A DNA stretch of 47,921 nucleotides from Candidatus Schekmanbacteria bacterium (GTDB taxonomy: Bacteria; CSSED10-310; JACPHN01): the NCBI GenBank assembly GCA_016188575.1, contig JACPHN010000149.1, positions 1-47,921 on the forward strand, in the 5' to 3' direction. Both the position numbers and the translations under genes were made by a program. Below, one piece after another: positions 40,779-47,921 of the stretch (position 1 is the first letter of the stretch; each line of letters starts with the position of its first letter). Below the pieces are notes generated by a model that was not told the DNA's origin, ran no database searches, and was given only the letters and a program-made list of their open reading frames with translations.

Positions 40779-40862
40779 TGAATCCACCGCCTGTTCGGCG
40801 TCGAAGCGACAGCGCCCTATCCTTCCCTCCCCCGTTTGCGGGGGGAGGTATGCTGGCGCAAG
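40779..40862. repeat. dispersed hairpin repeat, copy R9
   Basis: TGAATCCACCGCCTGTTCGG (the clearest 5' module), then GAAGCGACAGCGCCC and the hairpin CCTCCCCCGTTTGCGGGGGG. It lies in the leader of flgB, between the hemerythrin gene and the sigma-54-like promoter. Confidence 0.7.
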
Positions 40863-40903
40863 GAGGCGGGGGCGGTCGGGCCGCGTTGCATGCGCTCCGA
40901 TCT

Positions 40904-40919
40904 CGGCACGCGGTTTGCA
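40904..40919 (+). promoter_or_regulatory. sigma-54 (RpoN)-type promoter before flgB
   Basis: CGGCACG-N4-TTGCA, with GG at 40905-40906, 10 nt, then GC at 40917-40918, fits the -24/-12 consensus TGGCACG-N4-TTGCW with one mismatch. A start site would lie near 40930, 35-40 bp before the flgB ATG. RpoN-driven middle flagellar genes are common in Gammaproteobacteria. An RpoN activator would be needed and is not seen in the window. Confidence 0.6.
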
Positions 40920-40966
40920 ACATATTCTGCAGACACGCAATCGCACCCCCAGGATCGCTCACGACC

Positions 40967-41374
40967 ATGCTCGATTTGCCCGCCATTCAGCTCCTGCACG
41001 CCGCGCTCAACGGCGCGGCGCGACGCCATGACGTCATCGCCTCCAACCTCGCCAACATCGACACCAAAGGATACCGCGCCAAGGAGCTCGATTTTCAGAA
41101 CGTTCTGCGGCAAGCGATGGGCAGCAGCGATGAGGCGGCGGGCCTGGGAGTGCAGGTGACGGATTCCCGACACCTCCAGCCCAGAGAATCGTCACTCGAC
41201 TACGCCGGCGCCATCACCGAGCAGCCGCTGGGTGCCATGCGCGCGGATGGCAACAACGTCGACGTCGATCGCGAGATGCTTGCGCTGGCGGAAAACGGTA
41301 TGCTGTACAATACCATCGCGCAGCTCACCGGATCAGGGCTCAAAGGCATCATCGAAACCATCAAGGCGGTATAG
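40967..41374 (+). CDS. flgB: flagellar basal-body rod protein FlgB
   Basis: 135 residues, typical length. The N-terminal rod signature is seen at 13-34 (AALNGAARRHDVIASNLANI, with SNLAN then TKGYRA) and the C-terminal helix ends LTGSGLKGIIETIKAV. FlgB forms the proximal rod with FlgC and FlgF. The ATG at 40967 has only a weak ribosome site, but the conserved start fits. Confidence 0.95.
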   Translation: MLDLPAIQLLHAALNGAARRHDVIASNLANIDTKGYRAKELDFQNVLRQAMGSSDEAAGLGVQVTDSRHLQPRESSLDYAGAITEQPLGAMRADGNNVDVDREMLALAENGMLYNTIAQLTGSGLKGIIETIKAV

Positions 41375-41380
41375 ACCATC

Positions 41381-41842
41381 ATGAGCTTCTTCCGCAGCTT
41401 GGAAATCAGCGGCTCCGCGCTGTCCGCGGAGCGCCGGCGCATTCAGGTTCTGGCGAGCAACATGGCCAATGCGCACACCACCCGTACCGCCGAAGGAGGA
41501 CCGTACCGGCGCAAGGACGTCGTCTTCGAGCCGGTGCCGGCCAATACCTTCTCCGGATTCCTCGCAGAGGAAATGGCGGGCGACGCGAGCACCGAGGCGA
41601 CCAATGAGAAGCTCGACGGGGTTCGGGTGGCGGAAGTCGTCACCGACCCGTCGCCGCCGACGCTGGTGTACGATCCGAATCATCCGCACGCCAACACCGA
41701 TGGCTATGTCGCGTATCCGAACGTCAACCCCATCTCCGAGATGGTCAATCTCCTTTCCGCAACCCGGTCCTACGAAGCGAACGTCGCTGCCGTGCAGGCT
41801 GCCAAGCAGATGGCCCGCAGGGCGCTGGATATCGGTCAATAG
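41381..41842 (+). CDS. flgC: flagellar basal-body rod protein FlgC
   Basis: 153 residues. It begins MSFFRSLEISGSALSAERRR and the rod signature VLASNMANAHTTRT follows. The C-terminus SYEANVAAVQAAKQMARRAL is the usual FlgC end. It starts 6 nt after flgB; they are surely one transcript. Confidence 0.95.
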   Translation: MSFFRSLEISGSALSAERRRIQVLASNMANAHTTRTAEGGPYRRKDVVFEPVPANTFSGFLAEEMAGDASTEATNEKLDGVRVAEVVTDPSPPTLVYDPNHPHANTDGYVAYPNVNPISEMVNLLSATRSYEANVAAVQAAKQMARRALDIGQ

Positions 41843-41856
41843 TGGAGTGAACACCG

Positions 41857-42183
41857 ATGCGCATAGAAGATTTCAATATCGGCCGACCGCTCACGCTGCC
41901 GCTCGGACCGGAGACTGCGGCAAAACCTGCCGGGTCGCTGGCGGCGCCGCCTGACCCCAACCGTCCGACCTTCGGTGACACGCTCAAGAGCGCCATTCGC
42001 GAGGTCAATGAGGTCAAACAGGAAGCAGAGGAAGCGGTGCGCAAGCTCGCCACCGGGGAAAGCTCCGACATCCACGGCGCCATGATCGCCGTAAAGAAGG
42101 CGGATGTGCAGTTTCAGATGATGATGCAAGCCCGCAACAAGCTGGTTGAAGCCTACCGGCAGGTCATGCAGACGGGAATCTAG
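41857..42183 (+). CDS. fliE: flagellar hook-basal body protein FliE
   Basis: 108 residues. The C-terminal half carries the FliE core: FGDTLKSAIREVNEVKQEAE, then GESSDIHGAMIAVKKADVQF and MQARNKLVEAYRQVMQTGI. FliE joins the MS ring and the rod. The first 30 residues are Pro-rich. It begins 14 nt after flgC. Confidence 0.95.
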   Translation: MRIEDFNIGRPLTLPLGPETAAKPAGSLAAPPDPNRPTFGDTLKSAIREVNEVKQEAEEAVRKLATGESSDIHGAMIAVKKADVQFQMMMQARNKLVEAYRQVMQTGI

Positions 42184-42206
42184 GCGGGACGCGAGGATAA
42201 GGCAGC

Positions 42207-43916
42207 ATGGCCGAGCAGAACGAGGAGAACCGCGTCGCCGAGCGACCGATCCAGACCGTGCTCGGGCTCTGGGAACAGATGCCCTGGCGCGCCCAGGTCA
42301 TCGTCGCCGTCGTGGCTCTCGCCGGCCTTACGCTCACCATGGCCGCCGTCATTTCTCACTTTCACGGCTATTTCCAGCAGGCGTCCTATCAGCCGATCTA
42401 TCGCAATCTGACGCCGGAAGACCTGTCGCAAATGTCGCAGGTGCTGCAGCAGAACGCCATCGACTTCCGGATTCTTCCCGATGAGCGCGGCATCGCCGTG
42501 CCGCGCGAGCACGTGGATCAGGCCCGGGTCGCGCTCTCCATGCAACAGCTTCCTGCAAGCGCCGGCGGCACCGGCTTCGAGCTGTTCGATTCCATGCGCC
42601 TGGGAATGACGGAAGGACAGGAAAGAATTGCCCGGATCCGGGCGCTCGCCGGTGAGCTGCAGCGCACCATCGAGACGTTTCCCGAGGTGAGCTCGGCGCG
42701 CGTGCACCTGACGATGCCGGAGGAACGGCTTTTCAAGGAGCAGGAGGAAAAGCCGAAAGCGTCGATCATGCTCAAGTTCCACCCCGGCCATGAGATCAAT
42801 CAGAGCGCCGTCGGCGGCATCCGCCATCTGGTCGCCAGCGCCATCGAGGGCATGCGGCCCGAGGCCGTCACCGTGATCGATTCCAGCGGCCGCATGCTGG
42901 CGGGCGGCGAGGCGGAGGAAGGTGTCGGCGCTTCCCAGACCCAGCGGGAGCTGTCCCGCAAGGTCGAGTCCGAGCTCGAGCGCAAGGTGATCAATCTGCT
43001 TGAACCGGTGGTGGGCTCCGGCAAGATCCGCGCGGAGGCCACTGTCGAGCTCGACTTCACCAAAACCGAAACGCAAAGCGAAACCTTTGATCCGGAACGG
43101 CAGGTAGTGCGCAGTGAGCAGCGCACCGAGGAGAAGTCGCAGACGGGGGACGAGCCCGTTGGGGGCGTTCCAGGCGTGCCGTCCAACGTCGCGGGCGCCG
43201 ACCCCGCCGCGGGTGGCGGCGGGAGGTCGGTCACGACGCAGTCGCGCCAGAAGACCCAGGAGACGATCAACTATGAAATCGCCAAGACCATCGAGCGTAA
43301 GGTCGGGTCTGTAGGCCAGATCAGCAGGGTTTCGCTTGCGGTGCTCGTAGACGACGCCACCGTCCTGAACAAGGATACCGGCGCCGCCGAGCGGAAAAAG
43401 CGGGAGGATGCGGAGCTGGACAAGCTGCGCAACCTGGTAGCGCTGGCCCTGGGGCTGCGGCTCGGTCGCGACGGCGCCAACGGCGTCGACCAGCTTACTG
43501 TGGACAATCTCTCCTTCGACGTGTCCGACCAGATGCAGGCGGAAGTGGCGTTTCGCGAGCAGCAGACGCGGGACTTTTACACGCGGTGGATTCTCGTTGG
43601 CGCCGGCGTGGTCGCCGCTCTTGCCCTGCTGCTCATCGTGCGCAGGATGATGTTGTGGCGCGCGGAAGCGCCGCAGCCGCTGTCGGCGGAAGCGCGGGAG
43701 CTCGAAATGAAAACCGTTCGCGAGCTCGAACAGGAGCTCAAGCCGCACTATCTCGCGACGGAGCTCCACGAGGAGCCGGCCGAGTCGGTCGCGCCCGATC
43801 TCGAGCGCAAGCGAAACATGCAGCGCCGCGCCCAGATGGTCAAGTCGTTCCAGGAAATCGCCCAGCGCGATCCCAAGCGACTCACCATGCTGATCAAGGC
43901 CTGGATGACCGAGTGA
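42207..43916 (+). CDS. fliF: flagellar MS-ring protein FliF
   Basis: 569 residues. TM segments are at 30-50 (QVIVAVVALAGLTLTMAAVI) and about 459-480 (WILVGAGVVAALALLLIV). The YscJ/FliF domain lies between, with IYRNLTPEDLSQM, QARVALSMQQLP and ARVHLTMPEERLF, and a Gly-rich insertion follows (QTGDEPVGGVPGVP...). The C-terminal tail with AQRRAQMVKSF-type helix binds FliG. FliF forms the MS ring in the inner membrane. Confidence 0.97.
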   Translation: MAEQNEENRVAERPIQTVLGLWEQMPWRAQVIVAVVALAGLTLTMAAVISHFHGYFQQASYQPIYRNLTPEDLSQMSQVLQQNAIDFRILPDERGIAVPREHVDQARVALSMQQLPASAGGTGFELFDSMRLGMTEGQERIARIRALAGELQRTIETFPEVSSARVHLTMPEERLFKEQEEKPKASIMLKFHPGHEINQSAVGGIRHLVASAIEGMRPEAVTVIDSSGRMLAGGEAEEGVGASQTQRELSRKVESELERKVINLLEPVVGSGKIRAEATVELDFTKTETQSETFDPERQVVRSEQRTEEKSQTGDEPVGGVPGVPSNVAGADPAAGGGGRSVTTQSRQKTQETINYEIAKTIERKVGSVGQISRVSLAVLVDDATVLNKDTGAAERKKREDAELDKLRNLVALALGLRLGRDGANGVDQLTVDNLSFDVSDQMQAEVAFREQQTRDFYTRWILVGAGVVAALALLLIVRRMMLWRAEAPQPLSAEARELEMKTVRELEQELKPHYLATELHEEPAESVAPDLERKRNMQRRAQMVKSFQEIAQRDPKRLTMLIKAWMTE

Positions 43917-44028
43917 CGGGCGGGTGGGCAAACCGCGGGTCGCCTGCGCTTGCTCGGCGGCAAACGGCGACGTATAACTCTAGCAGCACCGCGGGGCCAA
44001 CGCCCCGTGACGATCGCGGGAAACACGC

Positions 44029-45060
44029 ATGGCCAAAGAGAAAGAAGAGGCATCGGGTCCCGAGCTCCCCGGTTTGAGAAAAGCGGCAATTCTCATGGTG
44101 CTGCTCGGCGAGGAGGCCTCCGGCGAAGTTTTCAAGCATCTTCAGGAAGAGGAGATTCAGCTTCTCAGCCGTGAGATCTCGATGACGGCGGCCATCGATC
44201 CGACCATCGCCGACACCGTGCTCGACGACTTCAACAACCTCATGAAGGCGCGCGACTACTACACCACCGGCGGCCTCGACTACGCCCGGAAGGTGCTGCA
44301 GAAATCGCTCGGCCCGGAGCACGCCCGGCGCATCGTCGATCGCCTGCAGCGGCTCATCGAGTCGTCGGCGGGTTTCAGCTCGCTCGAAAAAGCCAATCCA
44401 CAGCAACTCTCCAAGTTCATCCAGAGCGAGCATCCACAGACGATCGCCCTCATTCTGGCCCACCTCGATGCGTCACAGGCCGCCAAGTTGCTGACCAGCC
44501 TGCCGGAACGTCTGCAAAGCGACGTCGCCATGCGCATGGCCAGCCTGGAGGAGATCTCGCCGGAGGTGGTGCGCAGAATCAGCATGATCCTGGAGCAGAA
44601 GCTCGCGGCGCTCGGCAACTACGACGTCGCCGAATTCGGTGGCGTGCGCGCCGTCGCGGAGATGCTCAACCGCATGGATCGTACCGCGGGCCGCATCGTG
44701 CTGGAGAAGGTCGAGGCCGAAAACCCGGAGCTGGCGGCGGCGGTCCGCGACTACATGTTTGTGTTCGACGACATCCTGATGATCGACGACTCCGGCGTCC
44801 GCGACATTCTCAAGCGCGTGGACAAGCGCGTGCTCGCGACGGCGCTCAAGGGAACGGCGGCGGAGATGCAGGAGCTCTTTTACCGGAACATGTCCAAGCG
44901 GGCCGCAGAGCTGCTGCAGGTCGAAATGGACTACATGGGACCGGTGCGCCTGAAGGACGTGGAGCGCGCACAGCACGAGGTCGTCGAGATCGTCAGGCAG
45001 CTCGAGGAAGACGGGCTGGTGACGTTGGGTGGAGGCGGCGGCGAGGAGTTCGTCGTCTGA
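44029..45060 (+). CDS. fliG: flagellar motor switch protein FliG
   Basis: 343 residues. The N-terminal domain (GLRKAAILMVLLGEEASGEV) binds FliF and the middle domain carries EHPQTIALILAHLDAS. The C-terminal torque domain contains RNMSKRAAELLQVEMDYMGP followed by VRLKDVERAQHEV, with the conserved charged residues. It lies 112 bp after fliF. Confidence 0.97.
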   Translation: MAKEKEEASGPELPGLRKAAILMVLLGEEASGEVFKHLQEEEIQLLSREISMTAAIDPTIADTVLDDFNNLMKARDYYTTGGLDYARKVLQKSLGPEHARRIVDRLQRLIESSAGFSSLEKANPQQLSKFIQSEHPQTIALILAHLDASQAAKLLTSLPERLQSDVAMRMASLEEISPEVVRRISMILEQKLAALGNYDVAEFGGVRAVAEMLNRMDRTAGRIVLEKVEAENPELAAAVRDYMFVFDDILMIDDSGVRDILKRVDKRVLATALKGTAAEMQELFYRNMSKRAAELLQVEMDYMGPVRLKDVERAQHEVVEIVRQLEEDGLVTLGGGGGEEFVV

Positions 45061-45070
45061 CGGCCGAACC

Positions 45071-45931
45071 ATGATGAACAGAACGCAGCGCATCATCAAG
45101 AAGGGCGGCGAGAAGGAAGCAAAGTTCCGGTCGTTCGCCGCGGACATGGTGGAGCTCGAGGCGCCGCCGGCCGTGATCTTCCCGTCGGCGCCGGGCAAGA
45201 GTATCGCGCTGTCCGGAGCGGACGGCACGGCGGTGGACGTCCGCCGGGACCGAGTAGCGATATTCGAGGAGCCAGAAGCGTCGGAGGAGGTGCCGAACGA
45301 GCTGGCGACGCTGGCGCACGAAGAAGCCGAGCGGATCATCCAGCGGGCGCAGCTCGAGGCCCAGGCGCTGCGGATGCAGGCCGAAAACACCACCCTGGAC
45401 GCGCAGGCCAAGGCCGAGCGGCTCGAGCGCGACGCGTTTGTGCGCGGGCTCCGTGCCGGCGAGCTGGAGGCAAAGGAGGCGGCCGACGGCAGGTTGGAGG
45501 AAGCGCTCGGGAGAGTCGCCGAGGCGCTCAAGGAGCTGGCATTGGCCCAACAGCGCGTGTTCGATTCGTGCCAGCGGCAGATTCTGAAGCTGGCGATGGC
45601 GATCGCTCGCCGCGTGGTCCATCACGAGATCATGGCCAACGAAGAGGTGGTCGCGGCCGTAGCGAAAGCGGCAATTCGCCGGGCAACCGTCAGCGAAGAA
45701 ATGACCGCCCGTGTCAACCCCGCCGACCTGGCGGTGATCGAGCGCTTGCGCCCCGAGCTCCTGGAAATCGCCGAGACCGCGCAGACCCTGCGGATCGTGC
45801 CGAGCAACGCGGTAAAGCGCGGCGGCGTCATCCTCGAGACCGCGTTCGGTGACATCGACGCCCGCCTCGACGAGCAGCTCAGTGAGCTGGAGCAGGCCTT
45901 GCGCGAAGGCGAGGAAGCACTGCGGAAGTGA
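45071..45931 (+). CDS. fliH: flagellar assembly protein FliH
   Basis: 286 residues, ATG 45071 (45074 equally possible). The disordered N-terminus is followed by a long charged helix (EEAERIIQRAQLEAQALRMQ) of the stator-stalk type, and then the C-terminal domain LKLAMAIARRVVHHEIMANE and RVNPADLAVIERLRPEL. FliH regulates FliI in the export apparatus. It starts 10 nt after fliG and overlaps fliI. Confidence 0.9.
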   Translation: MMNRTQRIIKKGGEKEAKFRSFAADMVELEAPPAVIFPSAPGKSIALSGADGTAVDVRRDRVAIFEEPEASEEVPNELATLAHEEAERIIQRAQLEAQALRMQAENTTLDAQAKAERLERDAFVRGLRAGELEAKEAADGRLEEALGRVAEALKELALAQQRVFDSCQRQILKLAMAIARRVVHHEIMANEEVVAAVAKAAIRRATVSEEMTARVNPADLAVIERLRPELLEIAETAQTLRIVPSNAVKRGGVILETAFGDIDARLDEQLSELEQALREGEEALRK

Positions 45932-47244
45932 GCGCCCCGATCGATCTGTCACCGTTGATCCGCATCGCCGAGGAGACGCAACCGCTCAGAGCGCGGGGGC
46001 GTGTCAGCAAGGTCGTAGGCCTGGTCGTGGAGTCAGCCGGTCCGGCGTCGTCGATCGGGCAGGTGTGCACGATCATCACGTCGGATGCCGGCCGGCGCGA
46101 CGCGGAAGTCGTCGGATTTCGCGACCGCACCGTCTTGTTGATGCCCCTTGGCGACGTCCAGGGCATCAAGTCGGGCGATGTGATTTTGGGGCACGACAAG
46201 CCGGCCGTCACGCCGGTCGGTGACGCCTTGCTTGGACGCGTGCTCGACGCACGCGGCCGACCGCTCGACGATCGCGACTTGCCCCAGCTTCCAAAAAAAT
46301 ACCCGCTGATGCCCGCGCCCCCGAACCCCTTGCACCGGGAACCCATTCGCGCGCGCCTGGATACCGGCGTACGGTCAATCGACGGGCTGAACGCGTGCGG
46401 AAAAGGACAGCGCATCGGGCTGTTCGCCGGCAGCGGCGTGGGCAAGAGCACGCTGACCGGGATGATCGCACGCAACACGACGGCGGACGTCAACGTCATC
46501 GCGCTGGTAGGAGAACGCGGCCGCGAGGTGCGGGAGTTCATCGAGGGAGATCTCGGGCCCGCAGGCCTGGCGCGCTCGGTCGTGGTCGTGGCCACCTCCG
46601 ACCAGAGCCCACTGTTGCGCATTCGCGCGGCGTTCCTGGCGACCTCGATCGCGGAGTACTTCAAGGACCAGGGCAAGCACGTTATCTTGATGATGGATTC
46701 GGTGACCCGTTTCGCCATGGCGCAGCGCGAAGTGGGAATCGCGGCCGGGGAGCCGCCAAGCTCGCGCGGGTACACGCCGTCGGTCTTCGCGCTGTTGCCG
46801 CGCCTGATGGAGCGCGCCGGCAACTTCCGGAGCGGCGGCAGTATCACCGGCTTTTACACCGTGCTTGTCGAGGGCGACGACATGAACGAACCGATCAGCG
46901 ATGCGTGCCGCTCGATTCTCGACGGCCACATCGCGCTGAGCCGTGACCTGGCTCATCGCAATCACTATCCAGCAGTGGACGTGCTGGGAAGCGTGAGTCG
47001 ATTGATGAGCGCGGTCGCAACTCCAAGTCACAAGGCGGCCGCGGGCAAGGTGCGCGAGTGGCTGGCGGTTTACCGCGCCAATGAGGATCTCATCAACATC
47101 GGCGCGTACAAGCCTGGCGCCAATCCGACGCTCGATGAGGCCATCGCGCGGTATGAGGCGATCACCACCTTCCTGCGCCAGGAAGTCACCGACCGCGCGC
47201 CGTTTTCGGAGACTCTGGAGGTCTTGGAGGCGATCGCCACGTAG
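45928..47244 (+). CDS. fliI: flagellum-specific ATPase FliI
   Basis: 438 residues. GTG start at 45928 overlapping the fliH stop (GTGA). The Walker A loop GLFAGSGVGKSTL holds Lys173; Walker B is HVILMMDSVTRFA and the arginine-finger segment GIAAGEPPSSRGYTPSVFAL follows. FliI energises unfolding and export of flagellar substrates with FliH and FliJ. The next gene in many clusters is fliJ, but here unrelated DNA follows. Confidence 0.97.
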   Translation: MSAPIDLSPLIRIAEETQPLRARGRVSKVVGLVVESAGPASSIGQVCTIITSDAGRRDAEVVGFRDRTVLLMPLGDVQGIKSGDVILGHDKPAVTPVGDALLGRVLDARGRPLDDRDLPQLPKKYPLMPAPPNPLHREPIRARLDTGVRSIDGLNACGKGQRIGLFAGSGVGKSTLTGMIARNTTADVNVIALVGERGREVREFIEGDLGPAGLARSVVVVATSDQSPLLRIRAAFLATSIAEYFKDQGKHVILMMDSVTRFAMAQREVGIAAGEPPSSRGYTPSVFALLPRLMERAGNFRSGGSITGFYTVLVEGDDMNEPISDACRSILDGHIALSRDLAHRNHYPAVDVLGSVSRLMSAVATPSHKAAAGKVREWLAVYRANEDLINIGAYKPGANPTLDEAIARYEAITTFLRQEVTDRAPFSETLEVLEAIAT

Positions 47245-47463
47245 GGACCGGCCCGGCGGCGGGGGCGCGGGCGACGGCGGTAGAGCCGACCGGCCCGGCA
47301 TTTTGGCATCGGACGAATGTCGGGTGATGCTTCATTGCAAAGGATGGGGCATTGTGCCATTGGCCGCACGGGGTGGAGGGTCTGGGGGCAAGGGTCGCCG
47401 CTTGCGTCCTTCGCGGGGGCGAGGTAGCATCCAGGGCAACGGGTCTGATCGGAGGAAATCCGA

Positions 47464-47921
47464 ATGCCGCGGCGCGTCATGTCTCGCTCTTTTGCTCTGG
47501 GGTCTTGCCTTGCGGTGGCGGCGAGCCTTTGCGCCCTCGCCGTAACCGCCGCTCCGACCGTCGCTCTCGCTGTGGTCGAGTCGTTCGAGAGCGGTGATTC
47601 TCGGCGCTGCCGTGGCGGATGAGCCCCGAGGGAGGATGGCAGGTGGCCGCCGGTGACGCGGCCGACGGCACCTACGCGGCGCGTTCGGCGCCGCTTGCCG
47701 ATGGGAGCGCGGCGGTGTTGGATGGCGAGCTCGAGCGGCTCGCGTCCGGAAGCGTCCGCTTCTGGCTGAAGACCTCGACCGAGGCCGGGAGCGACGCGCT
47801 GGTGTTCTCCGTGCGGGGCGCTTCCGAAACGCTCTACGAAAAGGACCGCTGGTCCGGGGAAACGCCGTGGACGGAGGCGTCCTATCCGCTGACCGCCGGG
47901 ATCTGGACCTTCGTCTGGAGC
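47464..47921 (+). pseudogene. secreted surface-protein gene with a 1-nt frame break (partial)
   Basis: ATG 47464 has GGAGG 7 nt upstream and a signal peptide (MSRSFALGSCLAVAASLCAL, cleavage near ALA). The mature start VVESFESGD is cut at 47620-47622 by TGA. Moving one base back at 47597-47598 restores FSALPWRMSPEGGWQVAAGD and continues open to the window end, including SVRFWLKTSTEAGSDALVFS. This resembles Ig/ConA-like surface domains (SFESGD-FSALPW...). A missing T (GATTC for GATTTC) would explain it. ATG 47619 could be a secondary start. Confidence 0.55.

Noticed and set aside
1-47921. tRNA genes, rRNA genes, CRISPR arrays, complete insertion sequences
   Set aside because: I looked for tRNA T-arm patterns, regularly spaced short repeats with unique spacers, and transposase genes, and saw none that held up.

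Overview
The window is high-GC DNA, about two thirds G+C by eye, from a flagellated Gram-negative bacterium, most likely a Pseudomonadota lineage near the Gammaproteobacteria. The evidence is a pdxA-rsmA pair, a DUF2058 gene, secreted and outer-membrane proteins, a sigma-54-type promoter before flgB, and a flagellar basal-body cluster. Many dispersed GC-rich hairpin repeats, as in environmental genomes, are scattered through it. No tRNA, rRNA, CRISPR array or complete insertion sequence was seen.

Layout. 1-1331: the end of an unknown gene and a secreted beta-helix protein. 1661-16095 (minus): a long, mostly co-directional block, in transcription order a zinc-ribbon peptide, a PhnD-like binding protein, a Ser/Thr kinase, a flippase-like membrane protein, pdxA, rsmA, a 2156-residue membrane protein, and a second PhnD-like protein. 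Three junctions inside it overlap or nearly touch. 16254-18552: DUF2058, a CPBP protease, a short-chain dehydrogenase and an acidic CxxC protein. 19218-23940: a fimbria-like secretion cluster of two pilin-like proteins, a chaperone-like protein and an outer-membrane barrel whose gene is split by a -1 frame change at a T6 run. 24005-26503: an SUV3-type RNA helicase.

26504-32560 is an accessory region. It holds miniature inverted-repeat elements, tandem repeats, a decayed GrpE/J-domain (accessory Hsp70) module, a small membrane protein and a PIN toxin/antitoxin pair with its own operator. 32827-40699 holds a GGDEF/EAL protein, an unknown 471-residue protein, a secreted subtilisin-like protease, a small membrane protein, a truncated NAD-binding gene, CinA and a bacteriohemerythrin. 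40967-47244 is flgB-flgC-fliE-fliF-fliG-fliH-fliI. The window ends in a surface-type protein gene with a 1-nt frame break.

The two observations most worth following are these. (1) The split barrel gene at 21050-23940 has the layout of a programmed -1 frameshift: a U UUU UUC heptamer, a stop codon directly after it, and a GC hairpin 6 nt downstream. (2) The giant protein at 2877-9347 joins two GT-C-type glycosyltransferase-like membrane halves through a PA14-like and two discoidin-like modules. Three other 1-nt frame breaks in the window mean that sequence error or gene decay must be excluded before the frameshift is accepted.
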